Positions 17,935 through 26,867 of a stretch of 64,000 nt of DNA are shown here, piece by piece (the stretch's first letter is position 1; each line of letters starts with the position of its first letter). The notes below the pieces were generated by a model. It saw nothing but the letters and a program-made list of their open reading frames with translations. It was not told where the DNA came from and did not search any database. The position numbers were made by a program, and so were the translations under genes. This DNA comes from Candidatus Paracaedibacteraceae bacterium (GTDB lineage Bacteria > Pseudomonadota > Alphaproteobacteria > Paracaedibacterales > Paracaedibacteraceae): the NCBI GenBank assembly GCA_019636055.1, contig JAHBYH010000002.1, forward strand, positions 1 through 64,000, in the 5' to 3' direction.

Positions 17935-19545
17935 ATGCAGAACAATACATCAAAAACACATCCACCCAGCAACAAGCTATTATATAAACTCACGGTTATT
18001 GCTATGCTTGCGTTATCAAATCAGGCCTATTCATCACAAAGCTGGCCCCCGAGTCCGAACCCTTATAATCTCGAAGCAGTTTTTAATGAGGGTGACATTG
18101 CAACAATTACACCAGGTGTTGATCTTCAGCTACAAGGCGGTAACCTTATGTTTAATGCCGGATCAAAATTGATCTTCCAAGCAAATGGCACAAACTTTGG
18201 AACAATAGATGCTACCACTCCGCCAGCAATGGTCACCCTCTCTGATGGAGCAGAAGTCATTTTTGATGTTATCGGTACCCTTCCTGCTAATGGTGAATAC
18301 ACTTTGGTCAGAGGTTATTTTGGTTCAGAATCTACTCCTCAAGTTATCTTAAGGAATGGCACTGGTCTGTCAATATCAACGTTATCTAGTTTGAGTGAAA
18401 CTGGATTTTTGAAAATTATCATCACAGGCGGGAAAAGCATACCCTTACCCGACATTCTTCTCAGTAATGCCAATGGCATTAGCTCTACCGTGTTTACAAC
18501 GACTATTCAAAATAATATCGTCCAATCCTCATGCGAGTCAGGCAGATCAGGGGCAAACTTTAACTCAAGTACACCTCAAGAATTTCTAAAAGATATGCAA
18601 CGCTTCATTGCACATACGAAAAGATTTCAGTCAAAGTTTATGCCTTTTAAATCAATGCCCGGCGCCAAGTCTTACTCTATTGACATGATGCGGGTCCTTG
18701 GTGAAGGCCAACTCCCGCAAAGTCAATTTGAACTCAAGGATATTGGCACAAGAATATGGATGACAGGCCTGTATAATTACGCTAGCAATAACCTTGACAA
18801 CCGCAAATTCACAACAGATTCCCGCGGTTTTCAATTTGGTATCGACTCAATCAATACGTCTATTCCTATCGGAGTTTCTTTTGCTTACCTTGCTACAAAA
18901 CCACGTTTAAACCGTATGCGCGCTGGACTAAGCCGTTCAACACAATTTGGATTATATGGTGGCAACCTATTTAAGAATATAATGCTTTTTGGATCTGTTT
19001 CTTATGAACGTTCTCACAACAAACTCCAGCACCTAACCAACAAACAACACTATTCAACAAACAGTTTTGGTTTGTATGGTATGGCATCATATTTATATTA
19101 TGTGGCAAAACGCAACTTACTCGAAACATTGGTGAACTTTAACTTTGGTCACACCTGGACCCCAAGAATCAATACATTTACCAATGATGTGCAAGTCAAT
19201 ACGATCAAAGCACGCGAAACAAATAACTTTATAACTCAACTGGGATGGCGTTTTAGTCATTTTCTTTTATCGAAAGATCCAAACGTAAACCCAGTAAAAC
19301 TATTCGCCCAAATTCTATGGTCTCATAATTACAAAAACAAACTTAAACAGAGTCGAGTACAGCTCAGTCAGGGACAGATTGTATCAGCCGGACAAGGGCA
19401 ACGACAGCCAAAAAATACGGCGGATATCGGAGCAGGAATCATTGTTCGCAAATGTGATCTGGACTTTTCATTCACAATTGGCAGCAGCTTTGCTCGCAAG
19501 GCACGAAATCATTCAGGAATAATTGGCATTCGCATGCCCCTATAA
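17935..19545 (+). CDS. Autotransporter-type outer membrane protein
   Basis: 536 residues. An N-terminal extension is followed by a signal peptide (about 15-33, KLTVIAMLALSNQAYS). Residues 40-170 are a short beta-rich passenger (LQLQGGNLMFNAGSKLIFQA; VILRNGTGLSIS). From about 255 to 536 the pattern of alternating aromatic/hydrophobic strands (TRIWMTGLYNYAS, SRGFQFGID, TQFGLYGG, SFGLYGMASYLYY, FAQILWSHNY, ADIGAGIIV) fits the autotransporter beta-barrel (PF03797-like). The last residue is Leu, not the usual Phe/Trp. No strong ribosome binding site precedes ATG 17935; a TATAGT lies only about 11 bases upstream, so the exact start is uncertain. The passenger is too short to name an enzyme. Confidence 0.75.
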   Translation: MQNNTSKTHPPSNKLLYKLTVIAMLALSNQAYSSQSWPPSPNPYNLEAVFNEGDIATITPGVDLQLQGGNLMFNAGSKLIFQANGTNFGTIDATTPPAMVTLSDGAEVIFDVIGTLPANGEYTLVRGYFGSESTPQVILRNGTGLSISTLSSLSETGFLKIIITGGKSIPLPDILLSNANGISSTVFTTTIQNNIVQSSCESGRSGANFNSSTPQEFLKDMQRFIAHTKRFQSKFMPFKSMPGAKSYSIDMMRVLGEGQLPQSQFELKDIGTRIWMTGLYNYASNNLDNRKFTTDSRGFQFGIDSINTSIPIGVSFAYLATKPRLNRMRAGLSRSTQFGLYGGNLFKNIMLFGSVSYERSHNKLQHLTNKQHYSTNSFGLYGMASYLYYVAKRNLLETLVNFNFGHTWTPRINTFTNDVQVNTIKARETNNFITQLGWRFSHFLLSKDPNVNPVKLFAQILWSHNYKNKLKQSRVQLSQGQIVSAGQGQRQPKNTADIGAGIIVRKCDLDFSFTIGSSFARKARNHSGIIGIRMPL

Positions 19546-19570
19546 GAATTTTATATTAAGGAGAATACTT

Positions 19571-19696
19571 ATGAATCAATCAAAAATAACTGTTCTAATC
19601 ATAATGACCTTAGGGATCACTATCTTTTCCGCATGCACGGAAATACAGAAAGACCTAGAACAAATTGGACAACCTGAACAGTGTGCAAGCATGTAA
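19571..19696 (+). CDS. Small lipoprotein (41 aa)
   Basis: A short gene with a strong ribosome binding site (AAGGAG, eight bases upstream), encoding a classic lipoprotein signal with lipobox FSAC (Cys about 22), then about 19 mature residues with two further Cys-free charged turns and a Cys near the end (PEQCAS). It starts 25 bases after the autotransporter stop and is followed by a terminator, so the two form one unit. Size and form recall entericidin-like lipoproteins, but the sequence match is not convincing. Confidence 0.65.
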   Translation: MNQSKITVLIIMTLGITIFSACTEIQKDLEQIGQPEQCASM

Positions 19697-19700
19697 CACA

Positions 19701-19728
19701 AGGGGATGCAGAATCCCCTATCTTTTAT
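19701..19728 (+). terminator. Rho-independent terminator of the autotransporter/lipoprotein unit
   Basis: AGGGGAT (19701-19707) pairs with ATCCCCT (19713-19719) around a 5-base loop, followed by ATCTTTTATTCTT. It overlaps the last codons of the convergent prmC. Confidence 0.75.
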
Positions 19729-20551
19729 TCTTAAAAACTAAACAGCGATCATGACCTGCCAAATCCTGATGCAGAGAGACAAGATCAAACTCAAAAAATT
19801 GAGCTATCTCTATAACAGCTGTTGCTTGGCGATAGCCAATTTCAAAAACAATAAACCCACTCGGCGTTAAAAACCTTGATGCAGACTCTAGCATTCTTCG
19901 ATAATCCGCAAGGCCCCCGTCATCAGCAAACAAAGCATTCTCCGGATCATGCAGTGTTTCATTTGATAAAACTTCATCTCGCGCAATGTAAGGGGGATTT
20001 GATATAATAACGTCAAAAACTCCCTCAACATTCTGAAACCAATCCGACTGAACAAACATAACTCTTTTTGAAAGGTTCAAATTTTCTGCATTTTCCTGAG
20101 CAACAGCCAAAGCCGCTTGACTAAAATCAACTCCAACGCCCGTCCAGTTTGGTCGCTCTGCCAATAAAGTTAGGATCAAACAGCCAGACCCGGTTCCCAA
20201 ATCAAGAACCCGTAATGGCTTATTATTAGATGCAAGATTCAGGATAACATCAATAACAGTCTCAGTATCCGGTCGCGGATCAAGCGTATCCTTTGTCACA
20301 AAAAAATCTCGACCCCAAAATTCTTTTTTCCCGATTATTTTTGCTAAAGGCTCTCGCTTGCATCGACGACACACCCAATCCTCAAGCTGATTCATCTGTT
20401 CTGACGTTAGAATCTGTGGCGGATTAAAAAGAATCTGCTCATGCGTTGTATTTAAAATGGCAGCCAGCATTAAGCGGACTTCACGCACAGGATTGTCAAC
20501 CCCAGAATTTTTTAGCTGAGTAACACTCTCTTTAAGCAGCTGGTCTATCAT
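19718..20551 (-). CDS. prmC: Peptide chain release factor N5-glutamine methyltransferase
   Basis: Methylates the GGQ glutamine of RF1/RF2 using SAM. The N-terminal helical domain leads to DLGTGSGCL (117-125, SAM motif I) and the catalytic NPPY (185-188), followed by the family-typical RDEVL. 277 residues is normal. The start overlaps the nadK stop by 4 bases, so they are co-transcribed. prfA, its usual neighbour, is not present here. Confidence 0.95.
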   Translation of the reverse strand: MIDQLLKESVTQLKNSGVDNPVREVRLMLAAILNTTHEQILFNPPQILTSEQMNQLEDWVCRRCKREPLAKIIGKKEFWGRDFFVTKDTLDPRPDTETVIDVILNLASNNKPLRVLDLGTGSGCLILTLLAERPNWTGVGVDFSQAALAVAQENAENLNLSKRVMFVQSDWFQNVEGVFDVIISNPPYIARDEVLSNETLHDPENALFADDGGLADYRRMLESASRFLTPSGFIVFEIGYRQATAVIEIAQFFEFDLVSLHQDLAGHDRCLVFKNKR

Positions 20552-21315
20552 ACTGAGAATTGTTCACTTAATATGCGATCTTCTAAATCATGATCACGTG
20601 TAAACAGAACTCGGAACGGATTGTCCCGATTTTGCTCAACAACAACCTGCTTGACATGATCAACCATTTGATAATCGGCAGAAGCACTAACTGGGCGATC
20701 CTGAGCATCGCAAATAGTAAAACAAATCTTGGCAGAACTGGGTAACAATGCCCCCCGCCAACGCCTTGGACGAAATGGGCTGATCGGTGTCAATGCCAGT
20801 AAATTTGCACTCAAGGGAACAATAGGCCCATGAGCCGATAGATTATAGGCCGTACTTCCAGCTGGTGTTGATACCAAAACACCATCACTAACAAGTTCTG
20901 GCATTCGCTCAATTCCATCCACAGATATTTTAATCTTCCCAGCTTGGGGAGACTGACGCATCAAAGAGACCTCGTTAATCGCATTATGCGCATGTTCATG
21001 TCCATGAATATCGATTGCGGTCATACGTAACGGATAAAGTTCATTCACTTCTGCTTCTTGGATTTTATCAATCAAGTGAGCAGATTCAACGTCATTCATT
21101 AAAAAACCAACCGTTCCGGCATGAATACCAAAAAATGGAATATCCAGATGTTTTAGATTATGCAAAGCATGTAACATGAACCCATCGCCACCGATCACAA
21201 CAATACAATCCGCCTCCTCCAATGAGGCAACACTCAATTGTTTTTTAACCTCATCAGCAAAAGCTTGCGCCTTAGGATTACGCGATGGGAATAATGCAAT
21301 TTTATTATAGTTCAT
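20548..21315 (-). CDS. nadK: NAD kinase
   Basis: Phosphorylates NAD to NADP. The GGDG motif is at 42-45 (VVIGGDGFMLHAL), with NEVSLMR and the glycine-rich TPAGSTAYNLSAHGPIV segment that binds the dinucleotide. 255 residues is the short alphaproteobacterial form. It heads a two-gene unit with prmC (4-base overlap). Confidence 0.95.
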   Translation of the reverse strand: MNYNKIALFPSRNPKAQAFADEVKKQLSVASLEEADCIVVIGGDGFMLHALHNLKHLDIPFFGIHAGTVGFLMNDVESAHLIDKIQEAEVNELYPLRMTAIDIHGHEHAHNAINEVSLMRQSPQAGKIKISVDGIERMPELVSDGVLVSTPAGSTAYNLSAHGPIVPLSANLLALTPISPFRPRRWRGALLPSSAKICFTICDAQDRPVSASADYQMVDHVKQVVVEQNRDNPFRVLFTRDHDLEDRILSEQFSV

Positions 21316-21384
21316 AAGTCAGAATCTCGACGTCTTCACTTCATTTTGGTATACTATCTGGTTACAACAGGTGAGTCAATTCAG

Positions 21385-21412
21385 CAAAAAACAACTCTTA
21401 CTTAAATAAGTA
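21385..21412 (-). terminator. Possible weak terminator after the 21.4-23.9 kb gene
   Basis: On the minus strand TACTTA pairs with TAAGTA around a 2-base loop, followed by AGAGTTG and six T. The stem is AT-only, so termination is uncertain. Confidence 0.35.
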
Positions 21413-21430
21413 TCGATTTAAAAAGCTTCA

Positions 21431-23914
21431 CTAACCTTTTTCCGAAAACAACCCTTTTAATCGCTCAGTAAATGTAGAAACTTGTTGAATTGATTGCAAC
21501 TGCGTTAAGCTAACCTTGGCATCTGATACAGTTAACAATTCAAAAGCTTGACTTCCTGGTTTTCCTTTCATGAATTCTGAAAATTCGGTATTCGCTGCTT
21601 TAAGTTTCGCCAGATGCTTATCCATATATAGACATAAGACGTAATTAACAATGGCATGGGCTTTATCAGAATCAGAAAGTTTATAGTGACCAGAGAGTAA
21701 ATGGTGGTAAACATCCTGAGCTTGCTTCCATTTCCGATCCCCTAGAAAAATTTCAGCTTTATGAATCAGCTGTGCAACCGTATTTCCTAATCCCCCCAAA
21801 GCCTTATCTTCTTTTCCTGATTGCAGGTAGATCTCTGACCTCAAAATGGCAGTATCATCAATCAAATCCTTAGGCGTTTCTTTGATTTCATCAAGCGTTT
21901 TAAGGGCTTCTTGGAACTTTCTATCAAGATGATAAGCGACAGCCATCCGATACAAAATATGATCACGACGATCCTGAGCATCAGCCCCCTCTTTAACTTT
22001 TTGGTTTAAGTATTCACGCAAAAGGTTAACGACAACATCATATAATTCCAGATTTGCCAATATGTTTGTTGCCCGAATCATAATCATATCCCCCTGGTCA
22101 TTATCCGGTGCAATACTTGTATATTCTTGGAAAATAGAGAGCATCTCAAGAACAGGCAAATGATCTTGCTGAAAATACTTGACCAAGGCTTCTTGCATGA
22201 GTTGGGGCAAACCATCTTCATGAGACCGTTTTAAAAAGTATTTAATCGTCTTACGCGCAACAGAAAGTAATTTTGCATATTGCTTTTCTTCCATATATCG
22301 GTCAATCAAATATTTGGCAATAACATACTCCAGTTGATCCCCTCGCCATTGAAATCTAAGTTTTTCTAATTCCTTTAATTCTTGATCGGGCGTGATTTTT
22401 TTGACTTTATGTAAAAATTTAAGTCTCTCAAACGCAGCAAACACCCCCACCTTTGTATTTGGTGCCTCTTGCCATATGTCAAACAAAGCATTAACAGTGC
22501 TCGGATTTTTAGGATCCAATTGCAGATAAGCCGAAACCAATCGGTACATAGGAAGAGCAATCCGTGTGGTTGGGCTATCGCCCTTTAACGTATATTCCTC
22601 AAGAAGCTTTTGTTGGTTGCGGAGCAAACCAAATTCCAAAACCCGAACCCATAATTTATCTCGGACAACAGGGGGCAATTTTAATAGGTATTTTTTACCG
22701 GCTAAAACACGAGATACCTCAAAAGGATCAATCTTATGATTGCCACAACATAGCGCTATACTTCTCCATAAAGTCACATCTGGCTCATCTTGAATTTCCA
22801 TAAGATTTTTTTCAGCAGCATCATATTGACCACGCATAAGAGCAGCCAACCCAGCCATCGTTTTCCATAGATTATTCAACTCTAGGTCCGCGTTCTTAGC
22901 AAGAATCCCGCGCATAACCCCTTGTGATTCAAGGGCGAGCCCTTGGTAGACATAGTTCCATACCAAATCAACAGCATCTTCAAGCGTTGGGCTTCCTGAA
23001 TAAACCTTAGCGATCAATTGTCGAACATTTGCTTGTGGGTCGTCTGGGGCAAAATCATCAAAAATCGTTCTTGATGTCACCGTTGAAACATCCATCGTTG
23101 CGATAGAATTACCGATACCACCAAGTTTATTAATATAAATTGTTTTGCGCAAATACGTACACTCTAAATCTTCTGACTTCAAATCAAAAGCAACACCTTG
23201 ATAAGATTCAAGCCTCGTAAAATCCGGATAATCATAAGCGGGGATGATCTTATTCGTTTGATCGGCACAAACAATAAACAAAACATCGCCATCAACCCCA
23301 AGGTCAACCGTGATATCGGTCTGGGCGTTTTTTAGCTTTGCCGTAAAAGGTTCTCCTTGATGTCGGGGTTGGAATGTTTCCAGAGCAAACCCATCTGTAT
23401 CCGGCTTTTCTGACAAAAACTCAATGATGAACTGATTCTGTTTACTATCAATCCTAAGTTGCGGATAGACATGGTCAATTTTCCATCGAACAAGAGTCGC
23501 ATCATCCGCAGGCAAGATTTCTAAAGCGCTAATTTCTGGCGCCACTGTATCCGACCATTTTTTTTGACTGATATCTGTTGGAAACGATATCGCCAAATAA
23601 ATGTAGTCCCCCCGTTTGAACAACGCCGGATAAGGTAACCCATTCTCAAATTGTACAATAATTGATGTTTTATTCTCTTTTTGTTCAGACCAAATTTCAG
23701 CAGATAGTTTCTTAACCTCTTGTTGATCGGATTGCTTCTTTTGATGATTCGCAACCTGATTTAATTTACGCTCTGCCTTAAGATCTTTTTCAGGCATTTG
23801 CTCAAGAAGTTTTAATTGATTTTGGATTGATTCCGTTATCTTTGCTTTATCAAGAGCGTCAGCATACCCCACACCCCAGCTAAGTCCAAGGTAAACAAGA
23901 CCTTGAAGGATCAT
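21431..23914 (-). CDS. Large secreted protein, helical/TPR-like repeats, function unknown
   Basis: About 827 residues from ATG 23914, which places a signal peptide (MILQGLVYLGLSWGVGYA) at the very start; an in-frame TTG at 23950 would add twelve residues. The first half (to about 280) is beta-rich with acidic turns (ALEILPADDATLVRWKIDHV). From about 330 on it is helical and has TPR-like pairs, for example NLWKTMAGLAALMRGQYDAA, RDHILYRMAVAYHLDRKF, ILRSEIYLQSGKEDKALGGL and RKWKQAQDVYHHLLSGHY. A similar layout occurs in periplasmic TPR proteins of alphaproteobacteria. It is divergent from tilS with about 60-100 bases between. I cannot name a partner; envelope assembly or polymer scaffold is a guess. 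Confidence 0.75.
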   Translation of the reverse strand: MILQGLVYLGLSWGVGYADALDKAKITESIQNQLKLLEQMPEKDLKAERKLNQVANHQKKQSDQQEVKKLSAEIWSEQKENKTSIIVQFENGLPYPALFKRGDYIYLAISFPTDISQKKWSDTVAPEISALEILPADDATLVRWKIDHVYPQLRIDSKQNQFIIEFLSEKPDTDGFALETFQPRHQGEPFTAKLKNAQTDITVDLGVDGDVLFIVCADQTNKIIPAYDYPDFTRLESYQGVAFDLKSEDLECTYLRKTIYINKLGGIGNSIATMDVSTVTSRTIFDDFAPDDPQANVRQLIAKVYSGSPTLEDAVDLVWNYVYQGLALESQGVMRGILAKNADLELNNLWKTMAGLAALMRGQYDAAEKNLMEIQDEPDVTLWRSIALCCGNHKIDPFEVSRVLAGKKYLLKLPPVVRDKLWVRVLEFGLLRNQQKLLEEYTLKGDSPTTRIALPMYRLVSAYLQLDPKNPSTVNALFDIWQEAPNTKVGVFAAFERLKFLHKVKKITPDQELKELEKLRFQWRGDQLEYVIAKYLIDRYMEEKQYAKLLSVARKTIKYFLKRSHEDGLPQLMQEALVKYFQQDHLPVLEMLSIFQEYTSIAPDNDQGDMIMIRATNILANLELYDVVVNLLREYLNQKVKEGADAQDRRDHILYRMAVAYHLDRKFQEALKTLDEIKETPKDLIDDTAILRSEIYLQSGKEDKALGGLGNTVAQLIHKAEIFLGDRKWKQAQDVYHHLLSGHYKLSDSDKAHAIVNYVLCLYMDKHLAKLKAANTEFSEFMKGKPGSQAFELLTVSDAKVSLTQLQSIQQVSTFTERLKGLFSEKG

Positions 23915-24010
23915 CCGGCAAATTGTGTTTTTATTACCCACGGTCAACAATTCATGATATAAAAAAGGGGTTAACTATTTAAATTATCAACGATATTAAA
24001 CAACACTGCA

Positions 24011-25081
24011 ATGGCTTTGGATTTAGTTACTTTTCAAGAAACCTTTTCTTCTTTGATGACAATACCGTCCTCAAGCCGTATTGCCGTTGCGGTTTCTGGT
24101 GGCCCTGACAGCATGGTTTTGTGCCATCTCTTAGGCCAGATGTTCCCCGACATTACAGCTCTTATTGTTGATCATAGGTTAAGGCCAGAATCAACAATCG
24201 AAGCTCACCTAACTCAAAATCGTCTGAACGAATTTAATATTCCATCACAAATATTAACATGGTCAGGCAATAAACCATCATCGCGCATTCAAGAGTCAGC
24301 GAGGCAAGCTCGGCATTCCCTACTCCAAGACTGGTGCCATCAACACGGCGTCCTGTATTTATTCACTGCCCATCATTTAGATGATCAATGGGAAACCTTA
24401 TACATGCGCCATCGCCAATCATCAGGTCATCGCGGCATGCAAGGCATTCTTCCTCTTTCATTTAGGGTTTTTGGCGCTCTGATTCGCCCGCTCCTGTCTT
24501 ATCGCAAAAGTGAAATATTAGATTATGCTCGGGTTCATGATATTTCATATGTCAATGATCCCAGCAACCTAAAGCCAACCTATGAACGGGGATACATCAG
24601 ACTCAATCGCATAGAAATTGACCAGCATTTTCCCCAAAACAATATTGAAAAAATTATAGCGTCGGCTATAAACAACCGGCGTCTGGTTAACCGGGAAGTA
24701 TCCCGCTTTATTCGACTTCACGTCAACATCCACCCTTATGGGTTTATGATTATGAGTCATGATGCCTTTTGTCAATTACCCCATCCCGCAAAGGTTGATT
24801 TGATCCAACGCATCTGTCAAAGCACCACGGATTATCCTTACCCCATGCCAAAAACCAAAATTGATCACTTAACAGCAGAGCTCAACCTGAAAAAACGAAG
24901 CACCTTGGGAGGCTGGCTTTTCTCACCCCGACAAAAAACTATCCTGATCAGCCGAGAGCAACGATCCCAAAAAGATTTAATCTATGTTGACCATAAACCG
25001 GTTGATCCCATTAACCTGCCAAGTTATGTTGATTGCCCGAAACTTAATCATTGGGTAAAATTTAAACACGCCCTAACATAA
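24011..25081 (+). CDS. tilS: tRNA(Ile)-lysidine synthase
   Basis: Adds lysine to C34 of tRNA-Ile2 so that CAU reads AUA. The PP-loop SGGPDS is at 29-34 and the second ATP-binding segment contains TAHHLDDQWETLYMR, a signature of TilS. The C-terminal part (about 230-356) is short against the 430-residue E. coli enzyme, as in many alphaproteobacteria. tsaE follows after 10 bases on the same strand. In related genomes tilS precedes ftsH; here the two are separate. Confidence 0.95.
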   Translation: MALDLVTFQETFSSLMTIPSSSRIAVAVSGGPDSMVLCHLLGQMFPDITALIVDHRLRPESTIEAHLTQNRLNEFNIPSQILTWSGNKPSSRIQESARQARHSLLQDWCHQHGVLYLFTAHHLDDQWETLYMRHRQSSGHRGMQGILPLSFRVFGALIRPLLSYRKSEILDYARVHDISYVNDPSNLKPTYERGYIRLNRIEIDQHFPQNNIEKIIASAINNRRLVNREVSRFIRLHVNIHPYGFMIMSHDAFCQLPHPAKVDLIQRICQSTTDYPYPMPKTKIDHLTAELNLKKRSTLGGWLFSPRQKTILISREQRSQKDLIYVDHKPVDPINLPSYVDCPKLNHWVKFKHALT

Positions 25082-25091
25082 AGGACTTGAG

Positions 25092-25520
25092 ATGCCCTCT
25101 TACACTGCTGTTACAGAATCAGAATTAAACAAAATTGCGATATCCCTAAGCCAGAACATCTCTGCCCCGTGCGTCATTTGCCTGTGGGGTGATCTTGGTG
25201 CCGGCAAAACAACCTTTAGCCGCGCCTTCATCCAAGCTCTTGCCCCATGCGTTACAGAGGTACCAAGCCCAACATTTACCATCATTCAGGAATACGATAC
25301 TCCGCTTGGCAACCTATGGCATTGCGATCTCTATCGCCTAAAATCAGAATATGACGCCGAGGAATTGGGGTTATTAGAAGCTTTTCACGATAAAATCTGC
25401 TTGATTGAATGGCCAGAACGCCTTAGTCATTACTTACCCCAAAAACGCATCGATATCCGCATCAGCATCAATCCTGACCAAACGCGTCATATTGAGATTG
25501 CCCCTCAAGCTGCAAAATGA
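25092..25520 (+). CDS. tsaE: tRNA threonylcarbamoyladenosine biosynthesis ATPase TsaE
   Basis: ATPase of the TsaBDE complex that makes t6A37 in ANN-decoding tRNAs. Walker A GDLGAGKT at 33-40 and the family motif VPSPTFTIIQEYDT then LWHCDLYRL are present, followed by LIEWPERL. 142 residues is normal. Co-directional with tilS, so two tRNA-modification genes share a unit. In relatives tsaE usually leads into amgK; that link is broken here. Confidence 0.95.
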   Translation: MPSYTAVTESELNKIAISLSQNISAPCVICLWGDLGAGKTTFSRAFIQALAPCVTEVPSPTFTIIQEYDTPLGNLWHCDLYRLKSEYDAEELGLLEAFHDKICLIEWPERLSHYLPQKRIDIRISINPDQTRHIEIAPQAAK

Positions 25521-25571
25521 CATTTGCAGTTAGCACACGCGCAACACAGTGACAAAGTCGGGAAGTCAAAT
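25519..25571. repeat. Possible decayed copy of the 32.8-kb inverted-repeat element
   Basis: Between the convergent tsaE and hemA genes CATTTG (25520s) and CAAATG (25566-25571) form imperfect ends. The inside has TGCAGTT and GCAACACAGTGACAAAGTCG, which resembles GCGACGCAGTGACAATGTAG of the 103-bp element at 32831-32933. Shared identity is short, so the relation is tentative. Confidence 0.3.
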
Positions 25572-25579
25572 GGAATGAG

Positions 25580-26791
25580 CTAAGCGGCTTGACTAAGTTG
25601 ATAGTCGCGGTACACGCGCACAAGAGCATTGATCAATTGATCAATATGATCATTGGTATGGGCGGGTGTGATTGTGATTCGCAAGCGTTCTTGCCCGACA
25701 GGAACCGTCGGATAATTAATCGGTTGAATATAGATTTTATCTTCGTATAAAAGGCGATCACAAATTTCTTTGCACAAGGCCGCATTGCCAACAACTACAG
25801 GCACAATATGTCCCTGCGTTTCGCGATACGGTAAATTTGTCTTGGCAATTTGTTGCTTAAAATAATAGACACGTTGCCAAAATTGATTACGTAATTCCGT
25901 CCCTTCACGGATCAATTCCATAGATTTCATGATTGCGGCTGCCGTGGCAGGCGGCATTGATGTGGTAAAGATAAAACCAGAGGCAGCACTACGCACATAA
26001 TCAATTAGATTACGTTTCCCTGTAATATACCCCCCCACAACACCAAATCCCTTGGCAAAATTACCTTGGATAATATCAATGTCATGCTGAAGCCCTAGTA
26101 ACTCGGAAACCCCAGCCCCCGACTTTCCGTACATACCAACAGCATGAACTTCATCAATAAAAGTCAATGCATTATACTTTTTGGCAAGAGCTACAATCTC
26201 AGCGGCCGGCGCCATATCACCATCCATAGAATAAACGGCCGTGAAAACAATCAGTTTTGGTGTATCTAAAGGAACTTGCTTAAGCTTAGACTCAAGATCA
26301 GTCATATCATTATGCTTAAACACATATTTTTCACAACGACTATTGCGAATTCCCTGAATCATCGACGCGTGGTTTTTTTCATCACTAAAGACAACACAGC
26401 CCGGTAAATTACCCGCCAACGTACAAATCGTTGCCTCATTAGCGACATACCCGGATGAAAAGACAAGCCCTGCTCCCTTGCCATGAAAATCAGCAATTGC
26501 TTGCTCTAACATAACGTGGGGATGCGCTGTTCCTGAAATATTGCGCGTTCCGCCCGAACCTGCACCATAGTTCTTTGCCGCTGAAACCAGCGCATCAACA
26601 ACATCAGGGTTTTGACTCAAAGCCAAATAATCATTACTGCACCAAACCACAACTTCATCAACTATATCATCATGGTGCCATAAAGCATAAGGAGCACGTC
26701 CAACAACACGCTCTAGGTTAATAAACACACGGTAACGCCCTTCTTTTTTAAGGGTCGTCAGGTAATTATCAAAAAAGTTATCGTAATTCAT
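25580..26791 (-). CDS. hemA: 5-aminolevulinate synthase
   Basis: PLP enzyme joining glycine and succinyl-CoA to 5-aminolevulinate, the alphaproteobacterial (C4) entry to haem. Family motifs are plain: VVVWCSNDYLALSQNP, YGAGSGGTRNISGTAHPH, VFSDEKNHASMIQGIR, FIDEVHAVGMYG, and the PLP-lysine in GNFAKGFGVVGGYITG (Lys about 247). From ATG 26791 it has 403 residues, the usual length. An upstream in-frame start at 27016 would add 75 residues that are antisense to xseA and look unlike the family, so I reject it. Confidence 0.96.
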   Translation of the reverse strand: MNYDNFFDNYLTTLKKEGRYRVFINLERVVGRAPYALWHHDDIVDEVVVWCSNDYLALSQNPDVVDALVSAAKNYGAGSGGTRNISGTAHPHVMLEQAIADFHGKGAGLVFSSGYVANEATICTLAGNLPGCVVFSDEKNHASMIQGIRNSRCEKYVFKHNDMTDLESKLKQVPLDTPKLIVFTAVYSMDGDMAPAAEIVALAKKYNALTFIDEVHAVGMYGKSGAGVSELLGLQHDIDIIQGNFAKGFGVVGGYITGKRNLIDYVRSAASGFIFTTSMPPATAAAIMKSMELIREGTELRNQFWQRVYYFKQQIAKTNLPYRETQGHIVPVVVGNAALCKEICDRLLYEDKIYIQPINYPTVPVGQERLRITITPAHTNDHIDQLINALVRVYRDYQLSQAA

Positions 26792-26867
26792 TTTTTCTTG
26801 GCCAAAAACTGGTATGATACCACTATAAAACATAATTTTAATTTTATACAATGACAAGGTGACGCGG

